A DNA stretch of 64,000 bases from Pseudomonas sichuanensis (lineage in GTDB: Bacteria > Pseudomonadota > Gammaproteobacteria > Pseudomonadales > Pseudomonadaceae): contig NZ_QKVM01000019.1 of NCBI RefSeq assembly GCF_003231305.1, forward strand, positions 34,501-98,500, read 5' to 3'. The position numbers were made by a program, and so were the translations under genes. Position 1 is the stretch's first letter; every line of letters starts with the position of its first letter. The notes beneath the pieces were generated by a model. It searched no databases. It had not been told where the DNA came from and saw only the letters and a program-made list of their open reading frames with translations. This document shows positions 7,256 to 15,957 of the stretch, piece by piece.

Positions 7256-8053
7256 ATGAACATCGACCTCGGCGGACGCACCGCCATCATCAGCGGCTCG
7301 ACCGGCGGTATTGGCCTGGCCATCGCCCGCGGGCTGGCCCGGGCCCATGCCGACGTCGTCATCGCCGGCCGTAGCCAGAAATCGGTGGATGCCGCCCTCA
7401 CCGAACTGCGCGCCCAAGGCGGGCGTGGTCAGGTCCACGGTGTCGTTGCTGACCTGGGCACCGCCGAAGGCGCCCAGACCCTGTTCGAGGCCCATCCCAG
7501 TGCCGACATTCTGGTCAACAACCTGGGCATCTACGATGACGTCGACTTCTTCGAGGTAGCCGACAGCGAGTGGGCCCGCTTCTACGAAACCAACGTGCTG
7601 TCCGGCGTGCGCCTGGCTCGTCACTACGCACCGGCCATGGTCGAAAAAGGCTGGGGGCGGGTCCTGTTCATCTCGTCCGAGTCCGGCATCGCCATCCCCG
7701 CCGACATGATCAACTACGGCGTAACAAAGGCCGCCAACCTCGCCGTCTCTCACGGCCTGGCCAAGCGCCTGGCAGGTACCGGCGTCACCGTCAACGCAGT
7801 GCTGCCAGGGCCAACCCTGACCGACGGCGTCGCCAACCTGGTGGCCGACGCTGCCAAGGCCTCCGGCCGCAGCATCCGCGAAGAGGCTGACCATTTCGTG
7901 CGCAGCGCCCGTCCGAGTTCGATCATCCAGCGCGCCGCCGAGGTCGACGAAGTCGCCCATCTGGTGGTCTACCTCGCGTCCCCTTACTCCTCCGCCACCA
8001 CCGGCGCAGCCCTGCGGGTCGACGGCGGTGTGGTCGACAGCCTCGCAATCTGA
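7256..8053 (+). CDS. Short-chain dehydrogenase/reductase (SDR)
   Basis: A 265-residue classical SDR. The NAD(P)-binding Gly motif is ISGSTGGIGLAIA (near residue 13), followed by the NNLG motif (VNNLGIY), the catalytic Ser in FISSES and the YxxxK motif in NYGVTKAAN. The C-terminal DGGVVDS is usual. ATG 7256 is preceded by CACAGGAG. It is co-directed with the LysR gene upstream. Oxidoreductase class is certain; the alcohol/ketone substrate is not. Confidence 0.88.
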   Translation: MNIDLGGRTAIISGSTGGIGLAIARGLARAHADVVIAGRSQKSVDAALTELRAQGGRGQVHGVVADLGTAEGAQTLFEAHPSADILVNNLGIYDDVDFFEVADSEWARFYETNVLSGVRLARHYAPAMVEKGWGRVLFISSESGIAIPADMINYGVTKAANLAVSHGLAKRLAGTGVTVNAVLPGPTLTDGVANLVADAAKASGRSIREEADHFVRSARPSSIIQRAAEVDEVAHLVVYLASPYSSATTGAALRVDGGVVDSLAI

Positions 8054-8072
8054 ATCCAGTTTGCTTGAACAC

Positions 8073-8093
8073 AAGGGCCGCCCAGCGGCCCTT
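8073..8093 (+). terminator. Hairpin terminator after the SDR gene
   Basis: AAGGGCCGC-CCA-GCGGCCCTT is a 9-bp perfect stem 20 bases after the SDR stop, followed by a short T-run. It separates the SDR from the reductase at 8139. A CCCTGCCC octamer follows at 8109-8116. Confidence 0.65.
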
Positions 8094-8138
8094 TGTCATT
8101 GATGGCTACCCTGCCCTCCTACTTTCACGAGGATCCCT

Positions 8139-9125
8139 ATGCACAACACCCATAGAGCCTGGGGCTGGACCCCGAACGCCGGCCTGGACGGTCTGCAGCT
8201 CATCGACAAACCCCTGCCGCAACCCGGCCCTGGCCAAGTGCTGGTGGCCAACCGCGCCATCGCCCTCAACCCGGTGGACTGGAAAATCTGTGAATGGGGC
8301 CATGCCGACTGGCGCCAGGGCACCGTACCGGGCGTGGATGGCGTCGGCGTCGTCGCCGCGGTCGGTGAAGGCGTCGACCTGCTACTGGGGACGCGCATCG
8401 CCTATCACCAATCGCTGTCCCGCGATGGCAGCTTCGCCGAGTACTGCCTGCTCGACGCCGACCTGGTGATGCAGGTTCCGGGCAACCTCGAAGCCACCGC
8501 AGCCGCCGCGGTGCCTTGCCCTGCGCTTACCGCCTGGCAAGCGCTGGCCAAGGTCGGCAACGGTGCATCTAGCGACGTGCTGGTGATCGGTGCGGGTGGC
8601 GCGGTCGGCTTCTACCTCGTCCAGCTCGCCGTGCAGCGCGGTCTGCGGGTATGGGCCACGGCGGGCGAAAAACATCATGCCAGCCTCAAGCAAATGGGTG
8701 TGATTGGGGTATTCGACTACCGTTCCAACGACTGGCTGGCACGTTTGCAAACCGCCCTCGGCGAGCGCCCGTTGCACGCCCTGTTCGACACCGTAAGCGG
8801 CGTGCATGCCGCAAGCCTGGCCCACCTGTTGGGTTACAACGGCCACCTGGTGTGCATCCAGGACCGCCAGGAAACCGCGCCGCTGGCCGCTTTCAGTACA
8901 GCAATCTCACTGCATGAAGTAGCCCTCAACAGCATCCATGCCCATGGCCGATTGCTAGATCGCCAGGCGTTGAAGGTCGCAGGCGAAGGTTTGCTGCAAA
9001 TGGTCGCCGATGGTCGGCTACTGGCGCCGGAGCGCCGGGACTTTGCCTTCGAAGCGCTGCCGCAGGCGTTACGCCAGCTCAAGGACGGCAGCGCGTCCGG
9101 CAAGTGGGTGACGCGGCTGGATTGA
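8139..9125 (+). CDS. MDR-family zinc-free alcohol dehydrogenase / quinone oxidoreductase
   Basis: A 328-residue medium-chain dehydrogenase/reductase. The N-terminal GroES-like domain carries ALNPVDWK, and the Rossmann domain begins near residue 148 with VLVIGAGGAVGFYLVQLA. The zinc-binding Cys cluster of true alcohol dehydrogenases is not seen, so a quinone-reductase-like, NADPH-dependent enzyme is most likely. It has its own ribosome site (ACGAGGAT) and is convergent with the SDR at 9155, whose stop lies 29 bases away. Confidence 0.85.
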   Translation: MHNTHRAWGWTPNAGLDGLQLIDKPLPQPGPGQVLVANRAIALNPVDWKICEWGHADWRQGTVPGVDGVGVVAAVGEGVDLLLGTRIAYHQSLSRDGSFAEYCLLDADLVMQVPGNLEATAAAAVPCPALTAWQALAKVGNGASSDVLVIGAGGAVGFYLVQLAVQRGLRVWATAGEKHHASLKQMGVIGVFDYRSNDWLARLQTALGERPLHALFDTVSGVHAASLAHLLGYNGHLVCIQDRQETAPLAAFSTAISLHEVALNSIHAHGRLLDRQALKVAGEGLLQMVADGRLLAPERRDFAFEALPQALRQLKDGSASGKWVTRLD

Positions 9126-9154
9126 TCGCTTGCCGCGCACCCGGATGCCGTTGC

Positions 9155-9940
9155 TCAGAAGGTCCCTGGATAGGCCCCGCCGTCGATCAGCAGGTTCTGC
9201 CCGGTGATATAGCCCCCATGGGCACTGCAGAGGAACGCACAGTACGCACCGAACTCCTCGGCATTGCCGAACCGCGCCGCCGGGATCGCCTGGCGGCGTG
9301 CCCGGGTCGTCGCCTGCAGATCACCGCTGGCCTGGCTCGCCGCCTGCAGGGTCTTGTGCAGGCGTGCCGTGTCGAACGCGCCTGGCAGCAAGTTGTTCAA
9401 GGTCACATTGCGCCCGGCCAGGCGCTGCTGGCGGGCAAGCCCGGCGATGAAACCGGTCAGGCCGCTACGTGCGCCATTGGAAAGTCCCAGGAGGTCGATC
9501 GGCGCCTTGACCGCACCGGAGGTGATGTTCACCACCCGGCCAAAGCCACGTTCTGCCATGCCGTCCACCACGGCCTTGATCAGTTCGATGGGCGTGAGCA
9601 TGTTGGCGTCCAGCGCCTTGAGCCAGTCATCCCGGCCCCAGTCACGGAAATCCCCCGGCGGCGGGCCGCCTGCATTGTTGACCAGGATATCGACGTGCGG
9701 GCAGGCACTGAGCAGGGCCTGGCGGACCGCAGGCTCGGCCACGTCACCGGCGACCGTGGCCACTTCGATTGCCGGGAACCGGCTACGCAGCTCGGCAGCA
9801 GTCTGCTCCAGGGTAGTGGCGGTGCGCGCATTGATCACCAGGTTGACGCCTTCGCCCGCCAGCGCCTCGGCGCAGCCTTTGCCCAGCCCTTGGCTGGCGG
9901 CGCAGACGATCGCCCAGCGGCCTTTGATACCTAGATCCAT
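9155..9940 (-). CDS. Atypical SDR oxidoreductase with altered YxxxK motif
   Basis: A 261-residue SDR with cofactor motif AASQGLGKGCAEAL and VNNAGGPPPG. Where the catalytic YxxxK normally stands the sequence reads LGLSNGARSGLTG, so Tyr and Lys are replaced (Asn and Arg). A whole SDR subfamily shares this ending, so it is probably genuine and not decay. The C-terminus ITGQNLLIDGGAYPGTF is usual. ATG 9940 has an AAGGAG site 7 bases upstream; longer in-frame starts lack one. It is probably under control of the LysR gene directly upstream on the same strand. Reaction uncertain. Confidence 0.85.
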   Translation of the reverse strand: MDLGIKGRWAIVCAASQGLGKGCAEALAGEGVNLVINARTATTLEQTAAELRSRFPAIEVATVAGDVAEPAVRQALLSACPHVDILVNNAGGPPPGDFRDWGRDDWLKALDANMLTPIELIKAVVDGMAERGFGRVVNITSGAVKAPIDLLGLSNGARSGLTGFIAGLARQQRLAGRNVTLNNLLPGAFDTARLHKTLQAASQASGDLQATTRARRQAIPAARFGNAEEFGAYCAFLCSAHGGYITGQNLLIDGGAYPGTF

Positions 9941-10045
9941 GATCGGCTCCTTGGTGAATGAATAATCAGGGTGCGAGCGCGCAGATGTCAGCGGCCCTGT
10001 CATCAGGACAGGACCGTGCGATTGCCTCGATGATGCTACGGGTCC

Positions 10046-10942
10046 TCAGTACTCTGCGCCAGCCAATACGATCTGACGAAACTCGCCTACTATCGGGCGC
10101 AGGTCAACACGGTGCCAGGCTGCCCAGAGGCCGATGCTTTGCTGTAACCACGGCAACTCGCGCAGGACCACCTCAGGGTTACTGCCACCGCCAATGCTCT
10201 GCTGTATCAGCGCCAGGCCTAATCCTGCGGACACCAGCCCCAGCGCACTCAGCGGTTCGGCGGCCTCCAGCCGGATCTGCGGGGTAAAGCCTGCTTCCAC
10301 GCAACGGGCCATGAAACGCTCGCGACGGTTGGGGGTGGCGTGCCCGTCGACCATGATCCAATCCTGCTCGTGAAGATCGCCAGGGTCGATCTGCGCCTTG
10401 GCTGCCAGTGGATGCCCCAAGGGTAGCGCGAGATAGAGCGGATCTTTGAATACCGGTGTTGCCAGCAGGTCCAGATCCCCCGCCGGTATCGGCTCGCACA
10501 CCAGTGCGATATCGAGGCTGCGCTGGCGCAGCCCCTCGAATTGCTCTTGAGCCGTCAGGTTGTACAGGGCGATATGGATGCCCGGCCGTTGCTCACGGAC
10601 CTGGCGCAACGCCTTGGGCAACACCCCAGCATGGATGGCGTGGCTGACGTAGCCAATGCACAGCCCGCCCGTCTCGCCCCGGCCCAGTCGGCGGCCGAGT
10701 GACTCCAGGCGTTCGGCGTGTTTGAGCAGGGCCTTGGTTTCGTACAGGAAGGTGCGACCGTCGGAGGTAAGGCGCAGCCGTTGCTGACTGCGTTCGAACA
10801 GCTGCAGCCCCAGGCGCTCCTCAAGCTGGGCAATTTGCCGGCTGAGCGGCGACTGGGAGATGTGCAGTTGCTCCGCCGCCTTGCCCACGTGTTCCAACTC
10901 AGCCACGGCGACGAAATAACGCAGTTGTCTGAAGTCCAGCAT
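10046..10942 (-). CDS. LysR-family transcriptional regulator (copy B)
   Basis: A 298-residue LTTR starting MLDFRQLRYFVAVAE, with a helix-turn-helix in the first 60 residues and an effector domain ending FRQIVLAGAEY. It is the close paralogue of the regulator at 6259-7161. It sits between the SRPBCC gene upstream and the atypical SDR downstream, all on the minus strand. The start at 10942 aligns with the family N-terminus; 29 upstream in-frame codons would cross a stable hairpin and do not align. Confidence 0.9.
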   Translation of the reverse strand: MLDFRQLRYFVAVAELEHVGKAAEQLHISQSPLSRQIAQLEERLGLQLFERSQQRLRLTSDGRTFLYETKALLKHAERLESLGRRLGRGETGGLCIGYVSHAIHAGVLPKALRQVREQRPGIHIALYNLTAQEQFEGLRQRSLDIALVCEPIPAGDLDLLATPVFKDPLYLALPLGHPLAAKAQIDPGDLHEQDWIMVDGHATPNRRERFMARCVEAGFTPQIRLEAAEPLSALGLVSAGLGLALIQQSIGGGSNPEVVLRELPWLQQSIGLWAAWHRVDLRPIVGEFRQIVLAGAEY

Positions 10943-10998
10943 ATGAGTCTTCGAAAATGAGTAAGGCCGTGGAAACACGGTTCGGGGCGGGCTGCTTG

Positions 10999-11027
10999 GG
11001 CTTGGGGCCGCTTTGCGGCCCCAAGCC
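10999..11027 (-). terminator. GC-rich 13-bp hairpin after the SRPBCC gene
   Basis: GGCTTGGGGCCGC-TTT-GCGGCCCCAAGCC is a perfect 13-bp stem starting 5 bases past the SRPBCC stop. No T-run follows on either strand, so termination may be partial, or the hairpin may protect the mRNA 3' end before the lysR gene. Confidence 0.5.
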
Positions 11028-11032
11028 ATCCA

Positions 11033-11443
11033 TCAACCTTTCAGTGCTTGCTTCAGCGCCGCCAGGCCATCCTGGTAGATGGTGGTGAACATCGCGCTCG
11101 CTTCGGCATCGCTGATACCGACCGGCACGAACGAGCCGGACCATTCCACGCGGGCCCCTTGGCCTTCCGGCACCACGCGCAGGGTCGACTGGTAGTCGCG
11201 AACCGGTGCCGGGCCTTGAAGGATGGTGTAGCTGTAGCTGCGCCCGGCTTCGTTGAAGTCCAGCAGGCGCTCGATGATGGTGTCGCCGTCGATGCTCTTG
11301 AGCGTGCGCACGCGGCCGCCTTCGCTCAGGGTGCTGTGTGGAATGAACGCCAGCCAGTCGGGCAGTGCGTCGAAGCCGCCAATCAGTTGCCAGACACGGT
11401 CGGCATTGACGGCAAGTTCGATGGACGATTGTGCAGTAGCCAT
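11033..11443 (-). CDS. SRPBCC-family (START-like) small protein
   Basis: A 136-residue protein of the polyketide-cyclase/START-like helix-grip fold: SSIELAVNADRVWQLIGGFDALPDW at the start is the typical first strand and helix, and the long C-terminal helix ends LAALKQALKG. Such proteins bind hydrophobic ligands or act as cyclases/dehydratases. ATG 11443 has an AGGAG ribosome site. It lies 72 bases downstream of the aldo/keto reductase on the same strand, so they are probably co-transcribed. Confidence 0.8.
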   Translation of the reverse strand: MATAQSSIELAVNADRVWQLIGGFDALPDWLAFIPHSTLSEGGRVRTLKSIDGDTIIERLLDFNEAGRSYSYTILQGPAPVRDYQSTLRVVPEGQGARVEWSGSFVPVGISDAEASAMFTTIYQDGLAALKQALKG

Positions 11444-11486
11444 GATGTTTCTCCTGGGGTTCAACCCCGATGATGCGTTAAGGACA

Positions 11487-11503
11487 GGGCCGCCACGCGG
11501 CCC
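11487..11503 (-). repeat. Small hairpin between AKR and SRPBCC genes
   Basis: GGGCCGC-CAC-GCGGCCC, 7-bp perfect arms 12 bases past the aldo/keto reductase stop. No T-run follows, so it is probably an intra-operon attenuating or stabilising stem. Confidence 0.4.
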
Positions 11504-11515
11504 CGCAAAGTCAGT

Positions 11516-12526
11516 TCAAACGGTTGGAACGGGCGCCAGGGCGTTGACCAGGCCTTGTTGACGCAGGTCGTTCCAGAACGCGCTGGGGATGACGGCACTC
11601 AGGGCTGCATGGTCTTCGTTGGCGTGCAGCGCACGGGTCGAACCCGGGATCGCTGCGACCACCGCCGGGTGGGCCAGGGCGAATTGCAGGGCGGCGGCCT
11701 TGACGTCGACACCATGGGCACGGGCGACCGCACGAATGCGTTCGAGCTTCTCCAGCACCGTCTGGGAGGCCTTCTGGTATTCGAAGTGCTCGCCACCGGC
11801 AGTGACGCCAGAGCTGTAGGGGCCGCCGACGACGATGCCAACGCCCTGCTCCACGGCTTGCGGCATGACCCGTTGCAGGGCGCGATCGTGATCCAGCAGT
11901 GAGTAACGACCCGCGAGCAGGAAGCCGTCTGGACGCGGCTCGTCCAGGTCGAGGGTCAGCTCGATCGGCTCGACCCGGTTCACACCCAGGCCCCACGCCT
12001 TGATCACGCCTTCTTCACGCAGGCGGGTGAGGACCCGGAAGGCCCCTTTACGCGCGGTTTCGAAACGCTCCAGCCACTCGTCACCATAGAAGTCCTGGGC
12101 GATGTCGTGGATCCAGACGATGTCCAGGCGGTCGGTCTTCAGGCGACGCAGGCTGTCCTCGATGGAACGCAAGGTGGCGTCGGCGCTGTAGTCGTTGACG
12201 ATGCGGTTGCGGTTGCCGTGTTCGAACAAGCCGCTCTTCTCGCCCAGCTCACGGCTGGCAGGGTCTTCCAGTTCGTCGAGGATGATCCGGCCGACCTTGG
12301 TGCTGAGCACGTATTCGTCACGCGGACGACCGACCAGGGCGTTGCCCAGACGCGATTCGGAGAGGCCGGCACCGTAGAACGGCGCGCTGTCGAAGTAACG
12401 CACGCCGTTGTTCCAGGCGGCGTCGACAGTGGCTTGCACCTCGGCCTCTGGGACATTGCGGAACATGTTGCCCAGGGGCGCTGTGCCGAAGCCCAGTGGG
12501 TTGGCGATAAGGGATTTGAGGTTCAT
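11516..12526 (-). CDS. Aldo/keto reductase (D-threo-aldose 1-dehydrogenase type)
   Basis: A 336-residue AKR. The N-terminal GFGTAPLGNMFRNVPEAEVQA and YFDSAPFYGAGLSES (catalytic Asp and Tyr) match the D-threo-aldose / L-fucose dehydrogenase branch. LSTKVGR carries the catalytic Lys, and WIHDI marks the active-site strand. The cofactor-binding end reads IPGSTRALHANED. It would oxidise sugars or reduce aldehydes with NAD(P). It is first of a minus-strand series with SRPBCC and LysR downstream. Confidence 0.87.
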   Translation of the reverse strand: MNLKSLIANPLGFGTAPLGNMFRNVPEAEVQATVDAAWNNGVRYFDSAPFYGAGLSESRLGNALVGRPRDEYVLSTKVGRIILDELEDPASRELGEKSGLFEHGNRNRIVNDYSADATLRSIEDSLRRLKTDRLDIVWIHDIAQDFYGDEWLERFETARKGAFRVLTRLREEGVIKAWGLGVNRVEPIELTLDLDEPRPDGFLLAGRYSLLDHDRALQRVMPQAVEQGVGIVVGGPYSSGVTAGGEHFEYQKASQTVLEKLERIRAVARAHGVDVKAAALQFALAHPAVVAAIPGSTRALHANEDHAALSAVIPSAFWNDLRQQGLVNALAPVPTV

Positions 12527-12727
12527 CTGGATTTTCCTGATTAGGGGAGTTGGTCATGAACTCCGATGGCGGCAATCCTATTGCGCCCCTACCAAGATCG
12601 TCCAAGTCATAATTCGACAGACTTGAGACCTTTTGAGCAATGTGCTGTGTACGGCCTTGCGGGTGTCCAACGCGTCCGGTTTTAGGTTTAATAGCTCGCT
12701 GACCCCCTCTACTCTCGAGGCTTTTGC

Positions 12728-13225
12728 ATGAAGCAAGGTGTTTTACTGGTCGGTTTGCTGTTGCTCGCAGGCTGTGATGTCTCCATCAATACCAACGCGC
12801 CCGCGACGAATACGTCGGCGGTAGTGCTCTCCCAGCCTGGCTCTGCGCAACAGCAGAGACAGATAGCGGATACCGCGAACGAGTTCCTGCTATTGCTGGA
12901 CGCGGGAAGAGCCGATATGACCTGGGCGTCGGCAGGTGCAGTACTCAAAGCAGCTACGACCGAGCCAAACTGGGTCAAAGGCATCAGCGGACTACGCATG
13001 GGGCTTGGCGAGCTGCAGCAGCGCAATCAATACCAGGTGGCGTTCACCAAACAACTGCCGGATGCGCCGCCTGGTCATTACGCGGCCGTCCAGACCCAAT
13101 CAACCTTTGCAAACATGACCGTCACCGAGGCCGTGCTGCTCAGCGAGGAAGCTGAGCAATGGCGCGTTGTCGGCTACAACATCAGCAAAGCCGTCGAGGT
13201 TTCCGCAGGGATTCGGCTGTTTTAG
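12728..13225 (+). CDS. DUF4019-like lipoprotein
   Basis: A 165-residue protein with a lipoprotein signal (GVLLVGLLLLAGC, lipidation at Cys17) followed by an Asn/Thr/Ala linker. The folded part (IADTANEFLLLLDAGRADMTW then WVKGISGLRMGLG) resembles DUF4019, a small domain of unknown function in envelope proteins. CGAGG precedes the ATG. It is convergent with paaX; its stop directly abuts the paaX stop (13225/13226), so there is no room for a separate terminator. Confidence 0.7.
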   Translation: MKQGVLLVGLLLLAGCDVSINTNAPATNTSAVVLSQPGSAQQQRQIADTANEFLLLLDAGRADMTWASAGAVLKAATTEPNWVKGISGLRMGLGELQQRNQYQVAFTKQLPDAPPGHYAAVQTQSTFANMTVTEAVLLSEEAEQWRVVGYNISKAVEVSAGIRLF

Positions 13226-14149
13226 TCAGCTCAATCCACCGAACCGTTGGTAGTAGCTGCTGTTGGCATCCGGCAGCGGCCCGTCCGCGGTCTCCAGCGC
13301 AGTGGCAAGGTACTCCTCTGCCCTGCCCTGCACCAGCCGATACAGGTTACGGCACAGTTGCCGAGCCGCTCGGCCTTCCCAGTCGCCCGGCAACAACTCA
13401 TCCGGCAATTGCGGATCGCGCAGCAGCAGGCGGCGGTACTCGTGGATGAGCAAGGTGCGGGCCAGGAAGCAGTCGGCGGCATCGGGCGCCTCCAGCTCTT
13501 TCATCGCCTGCCACAATGGGCGGAACAAGCGAATGAACTCGCTGTAATGCTGCCCAAGTTCATCGATGTTCCAGCTCTCGCGCACCTGGGCGCGCAAGGC
13601 CTTGGAGGCCAGCACTTCCTGGGCGTGGGTCTCGAACACGATGCTGTCATCCTCGGCGTCCAACTCGCGCAGCGTCGCCGCAAGGTCGGCACGGTCGCTG
13701 CGTGGGCAGCCCAGCAGGTTCGGGCCCATGGCGCCGAAACCTTGCCACTCCAGCTCTTCACGCACGGCTTTGCGCTTGGCGGCATCGAGCTGCGACAGCA
13801 GCACCAGCGTCCACGCGCCGTTCCAGGCCGGCAGGTTGGCGCTGTAGACACGCTTGAAGGCTTTCTCGAAACGCCGCCGGCCGGTGCCGGTCAGGCTGTA
13901 GTAGCTGCGTCGCCCCACCTTCTCGGCGGTCAGCCAGCCTTCCTTGGTCAGACGAAAGATCGAGGTACGGATCAGCCGCTCATTGATGCCCATCGGTTCC
14001 AGCAGGTTGATCAGGCTACCCAGCCAGACCGTGCCGCCATGGGGTTCGATGGCATCGCCATAGAGTGTGATGATCAGCGAGCTGGCGCGGATCGGCGTCT
14101 GCTCCTGGAAGCGGGTGATCAGGTGATTCAGGGGGGCAAGGCTGCTCAT
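13226..14149 (-). CDS. paaX: PaaX, repressor of the phenylacetate catabolon
   Basis: A 307-residue GntR-like repressor. The N-terminal winged helix contains SSLIITLYGDAIEPHGG and INERLIRTSIFRLTKEGWL, and the C-terminal PaaX domain follows. In known systems it represses paa operons and is released by phenylacetyl-CoA. ATG 14149 gives the family N-terminus; another ATG at 14212 would overlap the paaY stop as ATGA and add 21 residues. It lies downstream of paaY on the same strand. Confidence 0.95.
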   Translation of the reverse strand: MSSLAPLNHLITRFQEQTPIRASSLIITLYGDAIEPHGGTVWLGSLINLLEPMGINERLIRTSIFRLTKEGWLTAEKVGRRSYYSLTGTGRRRFEKAFKRVYSANLPAWNGAWTLVLLSQLDAAKRKAVREELEWQGFGAMGPNLLGCPRSDRADLAATLRELDAEDDSIVFETHAQEVLASKALRAQVRESWNIDELGQHYSEFIRLFRPLWQAMKELEAPDAADCFLARTLLIHEYRRLLLRDPQLPDELLPGDWEGRAARQLCRNLYRLVQGRAEEYLATALETADGPLPDANSSYYQRFGGLS

Positions 14150-14208
14150 GAGGGGGCGCGGCGCGGCTAAAGCCTCGACTATACCTGCCTGCCGTGGCCG
14201 TGCAAGGT

Positions 14209-14808
14209 TCATGCGCCGCCCTCGGCCTTGGGTCGGAAACCTGAATCACCCATGCGCGGGCGCTGCGCCTCTGCTTCGCTCAATGGAGGGCACTCCACCA
14301 TCGAGGCCATACAACGTCGGGTCAGGGCGTGGTACTGGGCAGTGCCGCGTTGCTTCCAGGCCAGCTCCTGGTCGCTGAGCGGGCGCTTGACCTCGGCCGG
14401 CGCGCCCACCACCAGAGTCTGCTCCGGGCACTGGAAGCCGGCCTTGACGAAGGCCGTGGCGGCGACGATGCAGCGCGGCGCGATATGCGCCCCATCCATC
14501 ACCACCGCATTCATCCCCACCAAGGCATCCTCGCCCACCCGGCAACCGTGCAACACCGCACCGTGGCCGACGTGCCCATTGCGCTCCACCACCGTGTCGC
14601 CCCCAGGGAAACCATGCATCACGCAGGTGTCCTGCAGGTTGGCGCCTTGCTCCAGGACGATACGCCCGAAGTCGCCGCGCAATGAGGCCAGCGGGCCAAC
14701 ATAACAATCGGGGCCGATGATCACGTCACCGATCAGGACTGCGCTGGGGTGGACATAGGCACTGGGGTGAACCACCGGGGTCAGGCCGTCGAGGCGGTAG
14801 CTGGGCAT
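14209..14808 (-). CDS. paaY: PaaY, hexapeptide-repeat thioesterase
   Basis: A 199-residue left-handed beta-helix protein of the gamma-carbonic-anhydrase type: hexapeptide repeats run from HPSAYVHPSAVLIGDVIIGP to about residue 140. The metal-binding His residues are in QDTCVMHGFPG and NGHVGHGAVLHGC. PaaY hydrolyses ring-hydrolysed or stalled CoA thioesters to protect the pathway. It is transcribed divergently from paaF across a 343-base control region, and with paaX. Confidence 0.93.
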   Translation of the reverse strand: MPSYRLDGLTPVVHPSAYVHPSAVLIGDVIIGPDCYVGPLASLRGDFGRIVLEQGANLQDTCVMHGFPGGDTVVERNGHVGHGAVLHGCRVGEDALVGMNAVVMDGAHIAPRCIVAATAFVKAGFQCPEQTLVVGAPAEVKRPLSDQELAWKQRGTAQYHALTRRCMASMVECPPLSEAEAQRPRMGDSGFRPKAEGGA

Positions 14809-15151
14809 AGGTTGTTACTCAATGTGATTCGAATGACAAGCCGATCTTGTATCACTTCAAATGATTCAGTCAATTCATTCAAGCGTGTATCGCTTTGAGG
14901 GCGACGATTCATTGCCTGTAATACGGCTTCAAAAGGACCTGATCGCTAACGCTATGGCGCATTATTCTGTGGGGTCCGGCTTGCCGGCGATGGATCGCGC
15001 TAGCGAGGCCAGGAGCACAATCAGATACATATAATCAATTTATCTATTGCATTGCGGTATCGCTTTGAATTTATACTTGCCCCAGCACCGCCAACAATTC
15101 CAAGAAAAGCCAGCTGCGGCTGACGCCGAACGTGCAGCCTGAGGTACCACC
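14809..15151. promoter_or_regulatory. paaY-paaF divergent control region with repeated TGTATCRCTT motifs
   Basis: The 343-base region has no gene. It carries TGTATCACTT (14848-14857), TGTATCGCTT (14886-14895) and GGTATCGCTT (15057-15066), plus TGATTCGAA (14824-14832) facing paaY. The same word recurs at the paaA promoter. PaaX is known to bind imperfect palindromes of the TGATTC/GTATCA type, so these are candidate operators. A possible paaF promoter is TTGCAT (15047) with TTTATA (15070) at 17-base spacing; the 15057 motif would lie in its spacer. A diverged single REP-like sequence lies near 14970-14996. Confidence 0.55.
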
Positions 15152-15925
15152 ATGCCAAGCAACCTCGTTGTGCAGCCCCCAGCGGACGGCGTCCGTCTGA
15201 TTGCCCTGCACCGCCCGCAAGCCCTCAACGCCTTGAACACCGAGCTGCTGGCCGAGCTGGCCGCCCAGCTCGACGCCGCAGAGCGCGACGAACACACCCG
15301 TGCCGTGGTCATCACCGGCAGCCGCAAGGCCTTCGCCGCCGGCGCCGATATCAACGAAATGGCCGAGCGCGACCTGGTCGGTATCCTCAACGACCCCCGC
15401 GTATCCCACTGGCAACGCATCGCTGCCTTCACCAAGCCACTGGTCGCGGCCGTGAACGGCTACGCCCTGGGCGGTGGCTGCGAACTGGTGATGTGCGCGG
15501 ATATCGTCATTGCCGGCAGCGATGCACGGTTCGGTCAACCCGAAATCAACCTCGGCATCATCCCCGGCGCCGGCGGCACCCAGCGCCTGCTGCGAGCAGT
15601 GGGCAAGCCGCTGGCCATGCAGATGGTCCTCAGTGGCGAGGCCATCGACGCCCGCCGTGCCTTGCAGGCCGGCCTGGTCAGCGAAGTCACCGAGCCAGAA
15701 CTGACGGTCGAGCGCGCCCTGCAGGTGGCCCGCGCTATCGCCGCCAAGGCCCCGTTGGCCGTGCGCCTGGCCAAGGAGGCGCTGCTCAAGGCCCAGGACA
15801 CCGACCTGGCCAGCGGCCTGCGTTTCGAGCGCCACGCATTCACCCTGCTGGCCGGTACTGCCGACCGCAACGAAGGCATTCGCGCCTTCCAGGAAAAACG
15901 CCCGGCCCGCTTCCTCGGCCAGTGA
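15152..15925 (+). CDS. paaF: PaaF, 2,3-dehydroadipyl-CoA hydratase
   Basis: A 257-residue crotonase. The CoA-binding and oxyanion-hole motifs are [14 protein letters not shown] and [16 protein letters not shown], with the second catalytic Glu region in [17 protein letters not shown]. In phenylacetate breakdown it hydrates 2,3-dehydroadipyl-CoA to 3-hydroxyadipyl-CoA. First gene of paaFGHIJK, with GAGGT before the ATG. Assignment as paaF and not paaG rests on the full pair of glutamates and gene order. Confidence 0.93.
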   Translation: MPSNLVVQPPADGVRLIALHRPQALNALNTELLAELAAQLDAAERDEHTRAVVITGSRKAFAAGADINEMAERDLVGILNDPRVSHWQRIAAFTKPLVAAVNGYALGGGCELVMCADIVIAGSDARFGQPEINLGIIPGAGGTQRLLRAVGKPLAMQMVLSGEAIDARRALQAGLVSEVTEPELTVERALQVARAIAAKAPLAVRLAKEALLKAQDTDLASGLRFERHAFTLLAGTADRNEGIRAFQEKRPARFLGQ

Positions 15926-15957
15926 CCCCTTCCCTCCACCGACGGAGCGCTTCCAGC

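Noticed and set aside
10943..11029. N-terminal extension of the second LysR gene
   Set aside because: It crosses a strong hairpin and adds residues absent from the paralogue.
14150..14212. Longer paaX start at 14212 overlapping paaY as ATGA
   Set aside because: The added 21 residues do not match the PaaX N-terminus, which begins at MSSLAPLNHLITRF; kept only as an alternative.
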